A DNA stretch of 64,000 nt from Mycobacterium marseillense (GCF_010731675.1 NZ_AP022584.1:3658001-3722000), one strand, 5' to 3'. Shown: positions 8,368-18,809, counted from the stretch's first letter. Notes: generated by a model from the letters alone, not told the origin. Program-made: numbers and translations.

Positions 8368-8829
8368 CTACCAGAGCGGGATGTCGCGGCCGTGTTCGGA
8401 CGACGGGCGAGGCCCGAAGAAACGTCGCTGCGATGCGTCGATCGGCACGTCGTTGATGCTGGCTTCGCGGCGGGCCATCAGCCCGGACTCGGTGAACTCC
8501 CACAGCTCGTTGCCGTAGCTGCGGTACCACTGGCCCGATGCGTCGTGGCACTCGTACTGGAACCGCACCGCGATGCGGTTGTCGTGGAAGTCCCAAAGAA
8601 CCTTGCGCAGCGCGTAATCGAGTTCGCGCTGCCACTTGCGGGTCAAAAACGCCACGATCTCGTCGCGGCCCACGACGTGTTCCCCGCGGTTTCGCCACTG
8701 CGAGTCGACCGTGTACGCCAGGCTGACGCGGTGCGGGTCGCGGGTGTTCCACGCATCCTCGGCTGCCTGCACCTTCTGGATCGCGGTCTCCCGCGTGAAC
8801 GGCGGGAGCGGGGGCCGGGATTCGCTCAC
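8368..8829 (-). CDS. DUF1348 / NTF2-like (SnoaL-type fold) protein
   Basis: This 153-residue protein has the nuclear transport factor 2-like fold, matching the DUF1348 family by [29 protein letters not shown] and the C-terminal RRFFGPRP. No enzymatic role is established for the family. The GTG at 8829 ([11 protein letters not shown]) was chosen because similarity begins there. Upstream codons in the open frame run into a repeat-containing intergenic region. It is divergent from fadE2. I do not recall it at this place in M. tuberculosis. Confidence 0.8.
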   Translation of the reverse strand: MSESRPPLPPFTRETAIQKVQAAEDAWNTRDPHRVSLAYTVDSQWRNRGEHVVGRDEIVAFLTRKWQRELDYALRKVLWDFHDNRIAVRFQYECHDASGQWYRSYGNELWEFTESGLMARREASINDVPIDASQRRFFGPRPSSEHGRDIPLW

Positions 8830-8842
8830 CCCCTCATCCTGC

Positions 8843-8902
8843 GCGAGTAGCCACAGAATCGCACTAATCCGCACTGCAGCATGCGATTTTGCGTCTGCTC
8901 GC
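8843..8902. repeat. Second copy of the GCAGACGC-type inverted repeat
   Basis: Arm 1 (8843-8863) and arm 2 (8882-8902) are 21 bases each and complementary at about 17 positions. Arm 2 contains TTTTGCGTCTGCTCG, nearly identical to the right arm of the hairpin at 5224-5239. Here the element lies between divergent genes (DUF1348 and fadE2), so it cannot be a terminator for either. A dispersed mycobacterial intergenic hairpin element is the better reading. Confidence 0.55.
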
Positions 8903-8936
8903 GCCGTCCGATACCGCGTGACCTATCGTGACGGGC

Positions 8937-10169
8937 ATGGACTTCGCGATGTCGGCCAAGGCCAGCGACTACCACAAGCGGCTGACCGATTTCATGACCG
9001 AGCATGTGTTCCCGGCCGAGGCCGACTACGACAAGTTCCGCCACGAAGCAGGCCCGCGCGACCACACGGTTCCGCCCGTCGTCGAGGAACTGAAGATCAA
9101 GGCCAAGCAGCAGGGTCTGTGGAACCTGTTCCTGCCGGCCGAATCCGGCCTGACCAATCTCGAATACGCGCCGCTGGCCGAGATCAGCGGCTGGAGCCTG
9201 GAGATCGCGCCCGAGGCGCTCAACTGCGCGGCGCCCGACACCGGCAACATGGAGACGCTGCACCTGTTCGCCACCGAGGAACAGCGCAAGCAGTGGCTGG
9301 AGCCGTTGCTGGCCGGTGAGATCCGCAGCGCCTTCTCCATGACGGAGCCGGCCGTCGCCAGCAGCGACGCCCGCAACATCGAGACCTTGATCGTGCGCGA
9401 CGGCGCCGACTACGTGATCAACGGGCGCAAGTGGTGGACGTCGGGTGCGGCCGACCCGCGCTGCAAGATCCTCATCGTGATGGGCCGCACCAACCCCGAC
9501 GCGGCCAGCCACCAGCAGCAGTCGATGGTGCTGGTGCCCATGGACACGCCGGGCGTGACGGTGGTGCGCTCCACCCCGGTGTTCGGCTGGCAGGACCAGC
9601 ACGGCCACTGCGAGATCATTTACGACAACGTGCGCGTGCCGGCCACCAACCTGCTCGGCGAAGAGGGCGGCGGCTTCGCGATCGCCCAGGCCCGGCTCGG
9701 ACCGGGCCGCATCCATCACTGCATGCGCGCCCTCGGCGGCGCCGAGCGCGCCCTGGCGCTGATGTCCGACCGGGCCCAAACGCGGGTGGCGTTCGGCCGC
9801 CCGCTAGCCGAGCAGGGCGTGGTACGGGAGTCAATCGCCAAGTCCCGCAACGAAATAGACCAGGCACGGCTGCTGTGCGAGAAGGCGGCGTGGACCATCG
9901 ACCAGCACGGCAACAAGGCCGCGCATCTGCTGGTCTCCCAGATCAAGGCGGTGGCCCCGCAGGTGGCCTGCGACGTCATCGACCGCGCCATCCAGGTGCA
10001 CGGTGCCGCCGGTGTCAGCGACGACACGGTGCTGGCCCGCCTGTACGGCTGGCACCGCGCCATGCGGATCTTCGACGGCCCCGACGAGGTGCACATGCGA
10101 ACCATCGCGCGCGCCGAACTCGGCCGGGAAAAGTCGGCCCTCGCCGCGGCGGTCACGGCGCATGACTGA
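8937..10169 (+). CDS. fadE2: Acyl-CoA dehydrogenase
   Basis: This 410-residue FAD-dependent acyl-CoA dehydrogenase should introduce a 2,3 double bond into an acyl-CoA. It shows FSMTEPAVASSDARN, WWTSGAADPRC, the HCMRALGGAERAL helix and the C-terminal QVHGAAGVSDDTVLARLYGWHRAMRIFDGPDEVH. These match the ACAD10/11-like long-chain family. From memory it is M. tuberculosis FadE2 (Rv0154c), also next to ptpB. The ATG at 8937 was chosen over a GTG nine bases upstream. The reading frame overlaps ptpB by eight bases, implying coupled translation. Confidence 0.92.
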   Translation: MDFAMSAKASDYHKRLTDFMTEHVFPAEADYDKFRHEAGPRDHTVPPVVEELKIKAKQQGLWNLFLPAESGLTNLEYAPLAEISGWSLEIAPEALNCAAPDTGNMETLHLFATEEQRKQWLEPLLAGEIRSAFSMTEPAVASSDARNIETLIVRDGADYVINGRKWWTSGAADPRCKILIVMGRTNPDAASHQQQSMVLVPMDTPGVTVVRSTPVFGWQDQHGHCEIIYDNVRVPATNLLGEEGGGFAIAQARLGPGRIHHCMRALGGAERALALMSDRAQTRVAFGRPLAEQGVVRESIAKSRNEIDQARLLCEKAAWTIDQHGNKAAHLLVSQIKAVAPQVACDVIDRAIQVHGAAGVSDDTVLARLYGWHRAMRIFDGPDEVHMRTIARAELGREKSALAAAVTAHD

Positions 10170-10995
10170 GGCCTTGCGAGAACTGTCGGGCGCGTGGAAC
10201 TTTCGTGACGTCGCAGAAGGTACCGCGGTGCTCAAACCCGGGCGGCTGTTCCGCTCCGGTGAACTGAGCGGGCTCGACGACGACGGCCGCGCGACGCTGA
10301 GCCGGCTGGGCATCACCGATGTCGCCGATCTGCGGGCGTCCCGCGAGGTCGCCCGGCGCGGCCCCGGGCTGGTTCCCGACGGCGTCGAGGTGCACCTGCT
10401 GCCCTTCCCCGATCTCGGCGACCAGGACGCCGGGACCGACGACGCCGCGCCGCACGAACACGCGTTCCAGCGGCTGCTCACCGGCGAGGGAGTCGAGGAG
10501 CAGTCGGGCCAATCCGTCGATGAGGCCGCCACCCGCTACATGATCGACGAATACCGGCAATTCCCCACGCGTAACGGGGCGCAGCAGGCGGTGCACCGCG
10601 TCATTTCGCTGCTGGCCACCGGGCATTCGGTGTTGACGCACTGCTTCGCCGGCAAGGACCGCACCGGCTTCGTGGTGGCGACGGTGCTCGAAGCGATCGG
10701 CATCGACCGCGACACCATCTTGGCCGATTTCCTGCGCAGCAACGACGCGGCACCCGCCCTGCGGGCGCAGATTTCGGCGATGATCGCGCAGCGCCAGGAC
10801 TCCGAGCTGACGCCGGAGGTGGTGACCTGGACCGAGGCGCGGCTCTCCGACGGCGTGCTCGGGGTCCGGGAGGTCTACCTGGCCGCCGCGCGCCAGACCA
10901 TCGACGAGGAATTCGGGTCGCTGGACGCCTATTTGCGCGCCGCGAGTGTCAGCGAGTCAGACGTGGAGCGCCTGCGCGAAGCGCTGCTCGCCTGA
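10162..10995 (+). CDS. ptpB: Protein tyrosine/lipid phosphatase PtpB
   Basis: This 277-residue phosphatase has the P-loop HCFAGKDRTG at 160-169, with nucleophile Cys161 and Arg167. The Lys in CxxGKxR is typical of the PtpB group that also acts on phosphoinositides. In M. tuberculosis PtpB (Rv0153c) is secreted and acts in the host, but no classical signal peptide is visible here or expected. The N terminus ELSGAWNFRDV and the lid region around residues 100-140 match the family. It overlaps the fadE2 stop, so both genes are probably co-transcribed. Confidence 0.93.
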   Translation: MTEALRELSGAWNFRDVAEGTAVLKPGRLFRSGELSGLDDDGRATLSRLGITDVADLRASREVARRGPGLVPDGVEVHLLPFPDLGDQDAGTDDAAPHEHAFQRLLTGEGVEEQSGQSVDEAATRYMIDEYRQFPTRNGAQQAVHRVISLLATGHSVLTHCFAGKDRTGFVVATVLEAIGIDRDTILADFLRSNDAAPALRAQISAMIAQRQDSELTPEVVTWTEARLSDGVLGVREVYLAAARQTIDEEFGSLDAYLRAASVSESDVERLREALLA

Positions 10996-11021
10996 CCCGC
11001 CGAGCACCCGGCAACGGCGGG
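10996..11021. terminator. Short hairpin between ptpB and the convergent SDR
   Basis: CCCGCCG (10996-11002) and CGGCGGG (11015-11021) form a perfect 7-bp GC stem with a 12-base loop. It starts immediately after the ptpB stop and ends just before the stop of the opposing SDR gene. There is no T tract, which is common for mycobacterial terminators. It could serve both directions. Confidence 0.4.
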
Positions 11022-11022
11022 C

Positions 11023-11886
11023 TCAGCCCAGCTTGAAGGTGGCCTGCTGGGCCGCGGACAGGTCGGTGATCTGGCCCCACTTGGCGGCGATGTCCTCGAC
11101 CGACGGCACGCTGTCGAAGGTGATGCCGTCGTTCTGGAACAGCGCGGTGCGCTGCACCTTGCCGCCGCCGACGATGAACACCGAGTCGGTGTCGGTCAGC
11201 TCCTCGGTCATCAGGTAGGCCACCACCGGGGCGACGTACTCCGGGGTGATCTTCTCGAAGACCTCCGGCGGCAGGATGTCCTGCGTCATCCGGGTGGCGG
11301 CGATCGGCGCGACCGCGTTGGTCTTGATGTTGTACTTGGCGCCCTCCTGGGCCAGCGTGTTGATCAGGCCGACCAGGCCGAGCTTGGCGGCGCCGTAGTT
11401 GGCCTGCCCGAAGTTGCCGAACAGACCGCTGGTGGAGGTGGCGACGACGACGCGGCCGAAGCTCTGCTCACGGAAGTGCGGCCACGCGGCGCGGATGATG
11501 TTGTACCCGCCGTAGAGGTGCACCTTGAGCACGGCGTCCCAGTTCTCGAAGGACATCTTGTGGAACGTGCCGTCGCGCAGAATGCCCGCGTTGCTGACCA
11601 CGCCGTCGACCTTGCCGAATTCGTCGAGCGCGGTTTTGACCATGTTCTCGGCGCCCTCGGGTTCGGCGACGCTGTCGTAGTTGGCGACCGCCCGGCCACC
11701 GGCGTCCTTGATCTGCTTGACCACCTCGTCGGCCATGTTGTGGCCGGCGCCGGTGCCGTCGCGGGCGCCACCGAGGTCGTTGACCACGACGCTGGCGCCC
11801 TCCTTGGCGAGGGTCAGGGCGTACTCGCGGCCCAGTCCCCCACCGGCTCCGGTGACGATGACGACGCGATCCTGCACTCCGGGCAT
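11023..11886 (-). CDS. Short-chain dehydrogenase (Rv0148-like, MFE-type SDR)
   Basis: This 287-residue SDR resembles the dehydrogenase domain of peroxisomal multifunctional enzymes. It has TGAGGGLG at 12-19, NDLGG at 36-40, SNAG at 98-101, Ser near 151-153 and YGAAK at 164-168. It probably oxidises a (3R)-hydroxyacyl-CoA or a steroid-like alcohol. From memory it matches Rv0148. The ATG at 11886 follows AGAGGAACCTT. It lies 55 bases downstream of the aldehyde dehydrogenase on the same strand and is likely co-transcribed with it. Confidence 0.9.
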   Translation of the reverse strand: MPGVQDRVVIVTGAGGGLGREYALTLAKEGASVVVNDLGGARDGTGAGHNMADEVVKQIKDAGGRAVANYDSVAEPEGAENMVKTALDEFGKVDGVVSNAGILRDGTFHKMSFENWDAVLKVHLYGGYNIIRAAWPHFREQSFGRVVVATSTSGLFGNFGQANYGAAKLGLVGLINTLAQEGAKYNIKTNAVAPIAATRMTQDILPPEVFEKITPEYVAPVVAYLMTEELTDTDSVFIVGGGKVQRTALFQNDGITFDSVPSVEDIAAKWGQITDLSAAQQATFKLG

Positions 11887-11941
11887 AAGGTTCCTCTCTG
11901 CGTGGAAAACTCTGTCTGGCAAATGGTTCGGCGAAGCCGGG

Positions 11942-13372
11942 TCAGAACATCCGGCGGGCCATCTTGAAGGCCCGCTCGGTGTATGGAGGGTAGATGAAGC
12001 TCGACAGGTCGGGGCGGGTGGGCTTGGTCAGGACCGCCTTGCGGTGGCTGAACTCGTCGAAGCCCCACTTGCCGTGGTAGGCGCCCATGCCCGACGCGCC
12101 GACGCCGCCGAAGGGCAGCTTGGCCGTCGACACCTGGAAGGCGACGTGGTTGACCAGCATGCCCCCGGCCGGCACCTCCTTGATCACCCGCTCGCGGGTC
12201 TCGCGCCGCTTGGTGAACAGGTAGGCCGACAGCGGCTTGGGTCGTGAGTTCACGAAACGTATTGCCTCGTCCAGGTTTTGGACCGTGATCACCGGCAGGA
12301 CCGGACCGAAGATCTCGTTCCGCATCAGCGGGCCGTCCGGGTCGGGGTCCAGAACCACCGCGGGCTGGATGCGCAGCTTCGAGGCGTCGCAGGCGCCGCC
12401 GACGGTGACCGTGCCGTCGGATCCGGAAAGGTAGCCGCTGATTCGGTCGAACTGCCGCTGGTTGACCACCCGCATGCCGTCCGGCTTGTCGGAGGTGAAC
12501 TTCGTGATGGCGGCACCGATCTTGTTGACCAGGTCGTCGCGGATCGTGGCGTCGGCCAACACGTAATCCGGTGCGACGCAAGTCTGTCCGGCGTTGAGCA
12601 GTTTCATCCAGGCGATCCGCTTGGCGGCCACGTCCACGTCGGCGTCCGCCGCGACGATCACCGGGCTCTTGCCGCCGAGCTCGAGGGTGCAGGGGGTCAG
12701 GTGCGGCGCCGCACCCTCGTAGACCTTGCGGCCGATCTCGGTGCCGCCGGTGAACATCACCCGGTCCAGGCCCTGGGCGATGAGCTCCTGGCTCGTCGCG
12801 CCGTCGCCCTCGATCACGGCGATGGCGTCGTTGTCGAGGTACTTCGGGACGAGTTCGGCCATCACTCGCGAGGACGCGGCCGCGATTTCCGACGGCTTGA
12901 GGATCACGGTGTTGCCGGCGGCGATCGCCCCGACGGCCGGGCCGAGCGTGAGGTAGAAGGGGTAGTTCCAGGCGCCGATGATCAGCACGGTGCCATAGGG
13001 CTCGTATTCCACCCAGCCGCGGCCGGGCAGCTGCGGCAGCTCCAGCAGTTGGTACTTGCGCCGCGTCCACTTGCGCACCCGCTTGGCCGCGTACTTGGCC
13101 TCACCGGCGGTGGTGGCGATGTCGGCGATGTAGGCCTCGAACGGGCTGCGGTCCAGGTCTTCGGCGAGCGCGGCGGCCAGCGCGGCCTCGTTCTCCTCCA
13201 TCAGCTTCACGAGTTGCAGCAACTGCCGCTTACGCCATTCGACGTCGCGGGTGCGCCCGGTGGCGAAGGTCTGGCGAAGCCGCGCGACCGTCGCGGCGAT
13301 GTCGCCCGAAGCGGCGCCGTTCGTGGAGTCCTTGGAGAGCGATGTCTGCGATGCAACCGATTCGGTGGTCAT
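11942..13372 (-). CDS. Aldehyde dehydrogenase (Rv0147-like)
   Basis: This 476-residue NAD(P)-dependent aldehyde dehydrogenase is of the class 3/fatty-aldehyde type. Seen are FTGG (207-210), ELGGKSP with Glu231, and GQTCVAPDY with catalytic Cys265. The C terminus is rich in basic residues (TERAFKMARRMF), as in membrane-associated fatty aldehyde dehydrogenases. It probably oxidises long-chain aldehydes to acids. Tandem ATGs occur at 13375 and 13372, and the second gives better spacing from GGAAGGAC. An AACC-N4-GGTT symmetric site lies upstream. Confidence 0.92.
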   Translation of the reverse strand: MTTESVASQTSLSKDSTNGAASGDIAATVARLRQTFATGRTRDVEWRKRQLLQLVKLMEENEAALAAALAEDLDRSPFEAYIADIATTAGEAKYAAKRVRKWTRRKYQLLELPQLPGRGWVEYEPYGTVLIIGAWNYPFYLTLGPAVGAIAAGNTVILKPSEIAAASSRVMAELVPKYLDNDAIAVIEGDGATSQELIAQGLDRVMFTGGTEIGRKVYEGAAPHLTPCTLELGGKSPVIVAADADVDVAAKRIAWMKLLNAGQTCVAPDYVLADATIRDDLVNKIGAAITKFTSDKPDGMRVVNQRQFDRISGYLSGSDGTVTVGGACDASKLRIQPAVVLDPDPDGPLMRNEIFGPVLPVITVQNLDEAIRFVNSRPKPLSAYLFTKRRETRERVIKEVPAGGMLVNHVAFQVSTAKLPFGGVGASGMGAYHGKWGFDEFSHRKAVLTKPTRPDLSSFIYPPYTERAFKMARRMF

Positions 13373-13436
13373 CATTGTCCTTCCCGAGCAGAGTCCCGCC
13401 GCGAGGCGGCCGCTCATCGGCGATAACCGCGATACT

Positions 13437-13448
13437 AACCATCCGGTT
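13437..13448 (-). promoter_or_regulatory. Candidate operator upstream of aldehyde dehydrogenase
   Basis: AACCATCCGGTT (AACC-N4-GGTT) lies 65 bases upstream of the aldehyde dehydrogenase start. It could be a TetR-type binding site. The flanks are not symmetric, so this is tentative. Confidence 0.25.
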
Positions 13449-13481
13449 GGGAGAGCAGTAGAAAGGCTCTGGCGCGCGGGG

Positions 13482-15047
13482 TTACTTGACGCAGGGGACG
13501 CTCGAGGCCGTCATCTGGCTGAGGTCGGTCGGCGCCGGGGCGCGGTCGCCGCTGCCGGTGGCGGCGACGGCCATCACCTGCCCGGACGCCGATGCAGCAC
13601 CGGCCGCGCCGGGGCGGGTGAGGTAGTCCGCCGCGGGAAATCCCGTTCCCACCGTCAGCCGGACGGTTCCGGAGGCCACCGAGGGATCCGCGGTCGCCGG
13701 CACGTGCAGCTGCTCGGCCAGGACCCGCGCGCCCGCATCGGCCCCGGGGCCGTATTCGATCGCGCTGTCGTCGGCCGGGGCGGCGGCGGTCGTGGCGCTG
13801 CCCCGAGTGAAGCCCCGTCCGGCGAAGGCCTCCTCGAGAGCGGCCGCGAGTCCGTCGCGTGCACTGGCGTTGACGACGTCGAGAACGACGGGGTCGGCCA
13901 GCGCGGGTGGCGGCTGGGCGTCCGGCGACGCGGCGTCGAGCGCGGCCGGCGCGTCCGACATGAAGCGCTCGTTGACGATGCGCCGGATGGCCGGAAGGTC
14001 GACGAGGTTGATGTCGGAGCCGTTCGGGTCCGTGCCGAAGCCGGAGATCGGCAGGGTGTAGAGCGACAGCGGCCGCCCGGTCAGCCGCGAGGCCCGCGAC
14101 GCGAACTGCACGAGGTCGAGCCCGGCGTCGACGGCGACGTTGTCCCGGGCGACCTGAAGCATTTTGCGCAGCCCGCTCACGCTGGACAGTGCGCCGCCGC
14201 TGCGGGCCGCCTCGACCAACGACACCAGGAACGCCTGCTGGCGTCGGGTCCGGTCGAAATCGGTGAACGAGCCGTCGTTTTCGTCCCGCCGCTGCCGCAC
14301 GAAGGCCATCGCGTCGGCCGCGTCGATGCGCTGCACCCCCTGGTGGAAGTCCGCACCCGAATAGCTGTCACGCGTATCGCCGTTGAGGCACACCGTGATT
14401 GGCTCGACCGCCTTGGCGATCTGGTAGAAGGCGCCGAGCGTGACCTCGACGAAGTGGTCGATCGAGATACCCAGAAAGTCGCTGACGGCGCCGATTTCGG
14501 CTTTGCGGCCGGCCTCGCGGGCGGTCTGCTCGCGGGCCGCCAGATCGGTCGACCCCGCGCCGCCCGAGTTCCCGGCGGCCTGCGCGTTCAGCGATTGCTG
14601 ATAGGCCAGCCCGTAGGCCTGCTTGATCTTGCCGGTGCAGACCGAGCCCGGGCAGCCCGGCAGCTCGGCGTAGTCGTCGCGGGGAATAGACACCGCGGTG
14701 ACGGGACCGTCGCGGTCCGAAATGTGCACGACGATAAGGACATTGGCGTTGTAGCCGCCCGAGGTTTCGTCGCCGGCGTGCAGCGCGTCGTAAATCTCGG
14801 CCGGCAGCGGCCGGCCGTTCTGGTCCAGCCGGCTGTCAAGGCCCATCAACAGGATGTTCTGGTTGTCGCCGAGCGAGGCCGCCCCGTTCGGCAGCGCGTG
14901 GGAGATGATGATCCGGCCCAGGGCGGTGTGGTAGCCCGTCCAGCCGATGCCGGTGATGGCCATGACGAAGGCCGAAGCGATGCCGGCGACGAGCCGGCCC
15001 TTCAACAGCACCCAGCGGTGTGATCGCTCAGCCGCGCCGCCGCCCAT
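13482..15047 (-). CDS. LCP-family (LytR-CpsA-Psr) cell-wall ligase with LytR C-terminal domain
   Basis: This 521-residue membrane-anchored protein probably transfers arabinogalactan from its lipid carrier to peptidoglycan, as mycobacterial LCP proteins do. A single transmembrane helix covers about residues 18-38. The LCP domain follows, with NILLMGLDSR near 64-73, VSIPRDDY at 119-126 (Arg123 and Asp124 likely bind pyrophosphate) and VRQRRDENDGSFTDFDRTRRQQ near 245-266. A LytR_C domain starts around 390 (VVLDVVNASARDGLA). No good ribosome site precedes the ATG, so the start is uncertain. I do not recall an LCP gene at this position in M. tuberculosis. Confidence 0.9.
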   Translation of the reverse strand: MGGGAAERSHRWVLLKGRLVAGIASAFVMAITGIGWTGYHTALGRIIISHALPNGAASLGDNQNILLMGLDSRLDQNGRPLPAEIYDALHAGDETSGGYNANVLIVVHISDRDGPVTAVSIPRDDYAELPGCPGSVCTGKIKQAYGLAYQQSLNAQAAGNSGGAGSTDLAAREQTAREAGRKAEIGAVSDFLGISIDHFVEVTLGAFYQIAKAVEPITVCLNGDTRDSYSGADFHQGVQRIDAADAMAFVRQRRDENDGSFTDFDRTRRQQAFLVSLVEAARSGGALSSVSGLRKMLQVARDNVAVDAGLDLVQFASRASRLTGRPLSLYTLPISGFGTDPNGSDINLVDLPAIRRIVNERFMSDAPAALDAASPDAQPPPALADPVVLDVVNASARDGLAAALEEAFAGRGFTRGSATTAAAPADDSAIEYGPGADAGARVLAEQLHVPATADPSVASGTVRLTVGTGFPAADYLTRPGAAGAASASGQVMAVAATGSGDRAPAPTDLSQMTASSVPCVK

Positions 15048-15127
15048 AATGAGTCATCATTGTCCCCGATGACCTGGCGAAATCCCGGTAACCGCGGCCG
15101 CGAGCCGACGGTGGGCGGGGCGGGTCG

Positions 15128-16072
<945 letters not shown>

Positions 16073-16102
16073 TTAACTCCTTGGGTGTCGAGAGGCTGAA
16101 AG

Positions 16103-17044
16103 TCAGGCGGTGGTCCCGCCGAGGCGCGCCCGCAGCAACTCGCTGCGCACCGCCTCGTCGGAAAGGTCCTCGGGGACGGCACGGCCGAGCCGGGCCATCT
16201 CGTCGCGGTTGTTCACGGTCTGCACGTGCCAGCCGTGGTCGGTCAGCCACGCGGCGGCGTCCGAGCGGTCCGGCTCGTGGTAGGTCAGCGCCTGGACGTT
16301 GACGTCCAGGCCGAGCCGCTCGCGCATCCGCAACCAGCGCTGCGAGTTGCTCCGCGAGTTCATGCCGAACACCTCGATCGCGACCTGGCTGCCGGGCGCG
16401 CTGAGCGCCGTGAACATCTCGAACAGCCGGTCCTGGGCGTCGCTGGGCAGGTACGGCAGCAGCCCTTCGGCCAGCCAGGCGGTCGGTTGCGTGCGGTCGA
16501 AGCCGGCCGCGGTCAGGGCCGCGGGCCAATCCTCGCGCAGGTCCACCGCGACGGGATGGCGGATCGCGGTGGGCACGGCGCCGTGCTGCTGCAGGATGCC
16601 GGCTTTGTACTCCAGCACCTTGGGCTGGTCGATCTCGTAGACCGTGGTGCCGGTGGGCCAGTCCAGCCGGTAGGCCCGCGAATCCAGACCGGCGGCCAGG
16701 ATCACCGCCTGCCGGATTCCGGAACGTACCGCGCCGTCGAAGTACTCGTCGAAGAAGTGGGTGCGCACGGCCTGGTAGTCGATCCCGGTGCGATGCGCGC
16801 GGCGCCCGTGCTGGTCGTCGTCGAGCCAGGACAGCTCGGGGTCGGCCAGCCGCGCCCACGCCGGGCCTGCCGACGACACCAGCAGGCGGGCGAACTCGTC
16901 ACGAATCAGGGGCTCGGCGCCGGCGGTCTCGGCCGCGCGCGAGGCGGCGACGCCCAGCGCGGTCGCGCCGACGAGTTCGGTGATGGACCAGCTGTCGCCG
17001 GCAGACCGCACGGACGGCGGCATCGAGGCATCCAGGTCAGTCAT
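16103..17044 (-). CDS. SAM-dependent methyltransferase (Rv0145-like)
   Basis: This 313-residue paralogue of the adjacent methyltransferase has the same landmarks: [10 protein letters not shown] (94-103), [14 protein letters not shown] (near 114-127), [13 protein letters not shown] and [13 protein letters not shown]. The ATG at 17044 ([10 protein letters not shown]) was chosen. Upstream codons lie in a promoter-like AT-rich region with a repeated GTTAG motif. The tandem arrangement and sequence similarity indicate an old duplication. It is probably co-transcribed with its paralogue, possibly under the TetR gene upstream. Confidence 0.88.
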   Translation of the reverse strand: MTDLDASMPPSVRSAGDSWSITELVGATALGVAASRAAETAGAEPLIRDEFARLLVSSAGPAWARLADPELSWLDDDQHGRRAHRTGIDYQAVRTHFFDEYFDGAVRSGIRQAVILAAGLDSRAYRLDWPTGTTVYEIDQPKVLEYKAGILQQHGAVPTAIRHPVAVDLREDWPAALTAAGFDRTQPTAWLAEGLLPYLPSDAQDRLFEMFTALSAPGSQVAIEVFGMNSRSNSQRWLRMRERLGLDVNVQALTYHEPDRSDAAAWLTDHGWHVQTVNNRDEMARLGRAVPEDLSDEAVRSELLRARLGGTTA

Positions 17045-17099
17045 ATCCCGACCATGGTACCGGGATAAGTTAGTTAGCCTATACGCTTTGTGCGCAACT

Positions 17100-17732
17100 T
17101 CACTCGCGTGGCCGCAACGCACCTTCCAGTAACTGGCGCAGCACCCCGGTGAGGGCCATTATGGCCTCCGGACTCTGGATGTAGCCCGCGTACAGGCCCA
17201 CCCCACAGACGAGCACGAGCTGCGCCTCGACCAATGCCGACGCATCGAAGTCGCTGACGATTTCGCCCCGCTCCATCGCCTCGTTGACCACGCGCACCAG
17301 GAATTCCCGGGCAATCCGCACGGAATCGTTTTCGGTTCCGGCCAAATCCGGATGGCGCTGCGATTCCAGTACGCCGCTGATTAAAAAAGCGGATCCGGCC
17401 GGGTTCTCGGCATTAGCTCTTGTCGCTTCGTAGATGAACGCCGTCAACTGCGCCGCCAGCGTGGACTCTTGCTCGGCTTGTTTGATACCGGCCCCGATGA
17501 CGGATTTGTTCGTCTCGTTAAGTACTTCGCGATACAACGCGCGCTTGCTCGAAAAGTAATGGTTGATCGCCGGCCGGGTCAGGTCCGCGCGAGAAGCGAT
17601 GGCCTGGAACGTCGCTCCGTCGTAGCCGCGTTCGCTGAACACCAAACGAGCAGCTTGGATGATTCGTTGCCGGGTCTCGTCCGCCTTCGCTGCAGGCGGA
17701 CGGCCCGGCCTGCGATTCCCCCGAGGAAGCAT
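17100..17732 (-). CDS. TetR-family regulator (Rv0144-like)
   Basis: This 210-residue regulator has a basic N-terminal extension ([20 protein letters not shown]) and a TetR helix-turn-helix at about 22-66 ([20 protein letters not shown], then [18 protein letters not shown]). The remainder is a helical ligand domain. It sits two bases after the pirin stop, so pirin and this regulator form an operon. It is 55 bases from the methyltransferase pair, which may also be controlled or co-transcribed. A GGACT-N2-AGTCC operator candidate precedes pirin. Confidence 0.88.
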   Translation of the reverse strand: MLPRGNRRPGRPPAAKADETRQRIIQAARLVFSERGYDGATFQAIASRADLTRPAINHYFSSKRALYREVLNETNKSVIGAGIKQAEQESTLAAQLTAFIYEATRANAENPAGSAFLISGVLESQRHPDLAGTENDSVRIAREFLVRVVNEAMERGEIVSDFDASALVEAQLVLVCGVGLYAGYIQSPEAIMALTGVLRQLLEGALRPRE

Positions 17733-17734
17733 TG

Positions 17735-18718
17735 CTAGAGTGTGCCACCGCCACGGTGAGGCATTAGCGCATTTGGCGGAATACTGCCAAATTTTCCAGC
17801 TTGATAGTCCTCGAGCGCCTCGATCAATTCCGCGCGAGTGTTCATCACGAAAGGGCCGTAGTGGAATACCGGCTCGCGAATGGGTCGCCCACCCAGAAGC
17901 AGCACATCAATGGCCGTCGCGCCACCCGAATCCCGCACCCGCTGCGCGCCGACCGTGATCCGGTCGCCGGGCCCCAGGACGGCCAACTGACCCTGGTGGA
18001 TCGGGTGGGCGACCGGGCCGACGTACCCGCTGCCCGACAGCACGTACACGAGTGCGTTGAAGTCCCGCCGCCACGGAATGTTGAGCCGCGCGCCGTTCTC
18101 GACGGTCGCGTGCGCGAGCGTGACCGGCGTGTGCGTGACGCCGGGCCCCCGGTGGCCGTCGATCTCGCCCGCGATGATGCGGATCAGGGCCCCACCGTCG
18201 TCGGACGCCAGCAACGCGGCGTCACCACCCTCGATGGCCTGGTACCGCGGCGGGGCGAACTTGTCCTTCTTCGGCAGGTTCACCCAGAGCTGGACGCCGT
18301 GGAAGAGGCCGCCGCTGTCGACGAGTTCGGCCGGCGGCGTCTCGATGTGCAGGATGCCCGAACCCGCGGTCATCCACTGCGTCGCTCCATCGGCGATCAG
18401 GCCGCCGCCCCCGTGGGAGTCCTGGTGAGCGAATTTCCCGTCGAGCATGTAGGTGACGGTTTCGAAGCCGCGGTGTGGATGCCAGTCGGTGCCGCGGGGT
18501 TCGCCGGGCTGGTAGTCGACCTCACCCATCTGGTCCATGTGCACGAACGGATCCAGGGCCGCGCTGCTCACCCCGGCGAAAGCCCGGACGACGGGAAAGC
18601 CTTCGCCCTCGTACCCACGCGGGCCGGTGGTGATCGACCGCACCGGCCGCTCGGTGTCGGCGGGCCCGGGGCCGTGGACTCGCGGCAACGTCAGCGTGTT
18701 GGCCGTAACTGCAGGCAT
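17735..18718 (-). CDS. Pirin-family bicupin protein
   Basis: This 327-residue pirin is probably an iron-binding bicupin with redox-sensor or quercetinase-like activity. The four metal ligands of pirin are present: His80 and His82 in WHPHRGFETV, and His124 and Glu126 in GILHIETPP. The C-terminal cupin contains PVFHYGPFVMNT, common to the YhhW-type branch. A strong GAGGAGG ribosome site precedes the start. It leads an operon with a TetR regulator. At this place M. tuberculosis carries a CLC channel gene, as I recall, so this block is a local replacement. Confidence 0.9.
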   Translation of the reverse strand: MPAVTANTLTLPRVHGPGPADTERPVRSITTGPRGYEGEGFPVVRAFAGVSSAALDPFVHMDQMGEVDYQPGEPRGTDWHPHRGFETVTYMLDGKFAHQDSHGGGGLIADGATQWMTAGSGILHIETPPAELVDSGGLFHGVQLWVNLPKKDKFAPPRYQAIEGGDAALLASDDGGALIRIIAGEIDGHRGPGVTHTPVTLAHATVENGARLNIPWRRDFNALVYVLSGSGYVGPVAHPIHQGQLAVLGPGDRITVGAQRVRDSGGATAIDVLLLGGRPIREPVFHYGPFVMNTRAELIEALEDYQAGKFGSIPPNALMPHRGGGTL

Positions 18719-18754
18719 CTGACCTCCTCGTAAAGCGAACTACCCGATATAACC

Positions 18755-18766
18755 GGACTAGAGTCC
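18755..18766 (-). promoter_or_regulatory. Operator candidate upstream of pirin-tetR
   Basis: GGACT-AG-AGTCC is a perfect 5+5 inverted repeat 37-48 bases upstream of the pirin start. GTGGACT/AGTCC-type sites are common TetR operators in actinobacteria. The co-operonic TetR at 17100-17732 is the obvious candidate to bind it. Confidence 0.45.
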
Positions 18767-18809
18767 ACTTATTCCGGGGGGTCGGTGTCACGAGGTGCGG
18801 CAAGACGCC

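Noticed and set aside
13251..15023. Long plus-strand open frame opposite the LCP gene
   Set aside because: It spans parts of two clear minus-strand genes and shows no motif. It is explained by GC-biased third positions.
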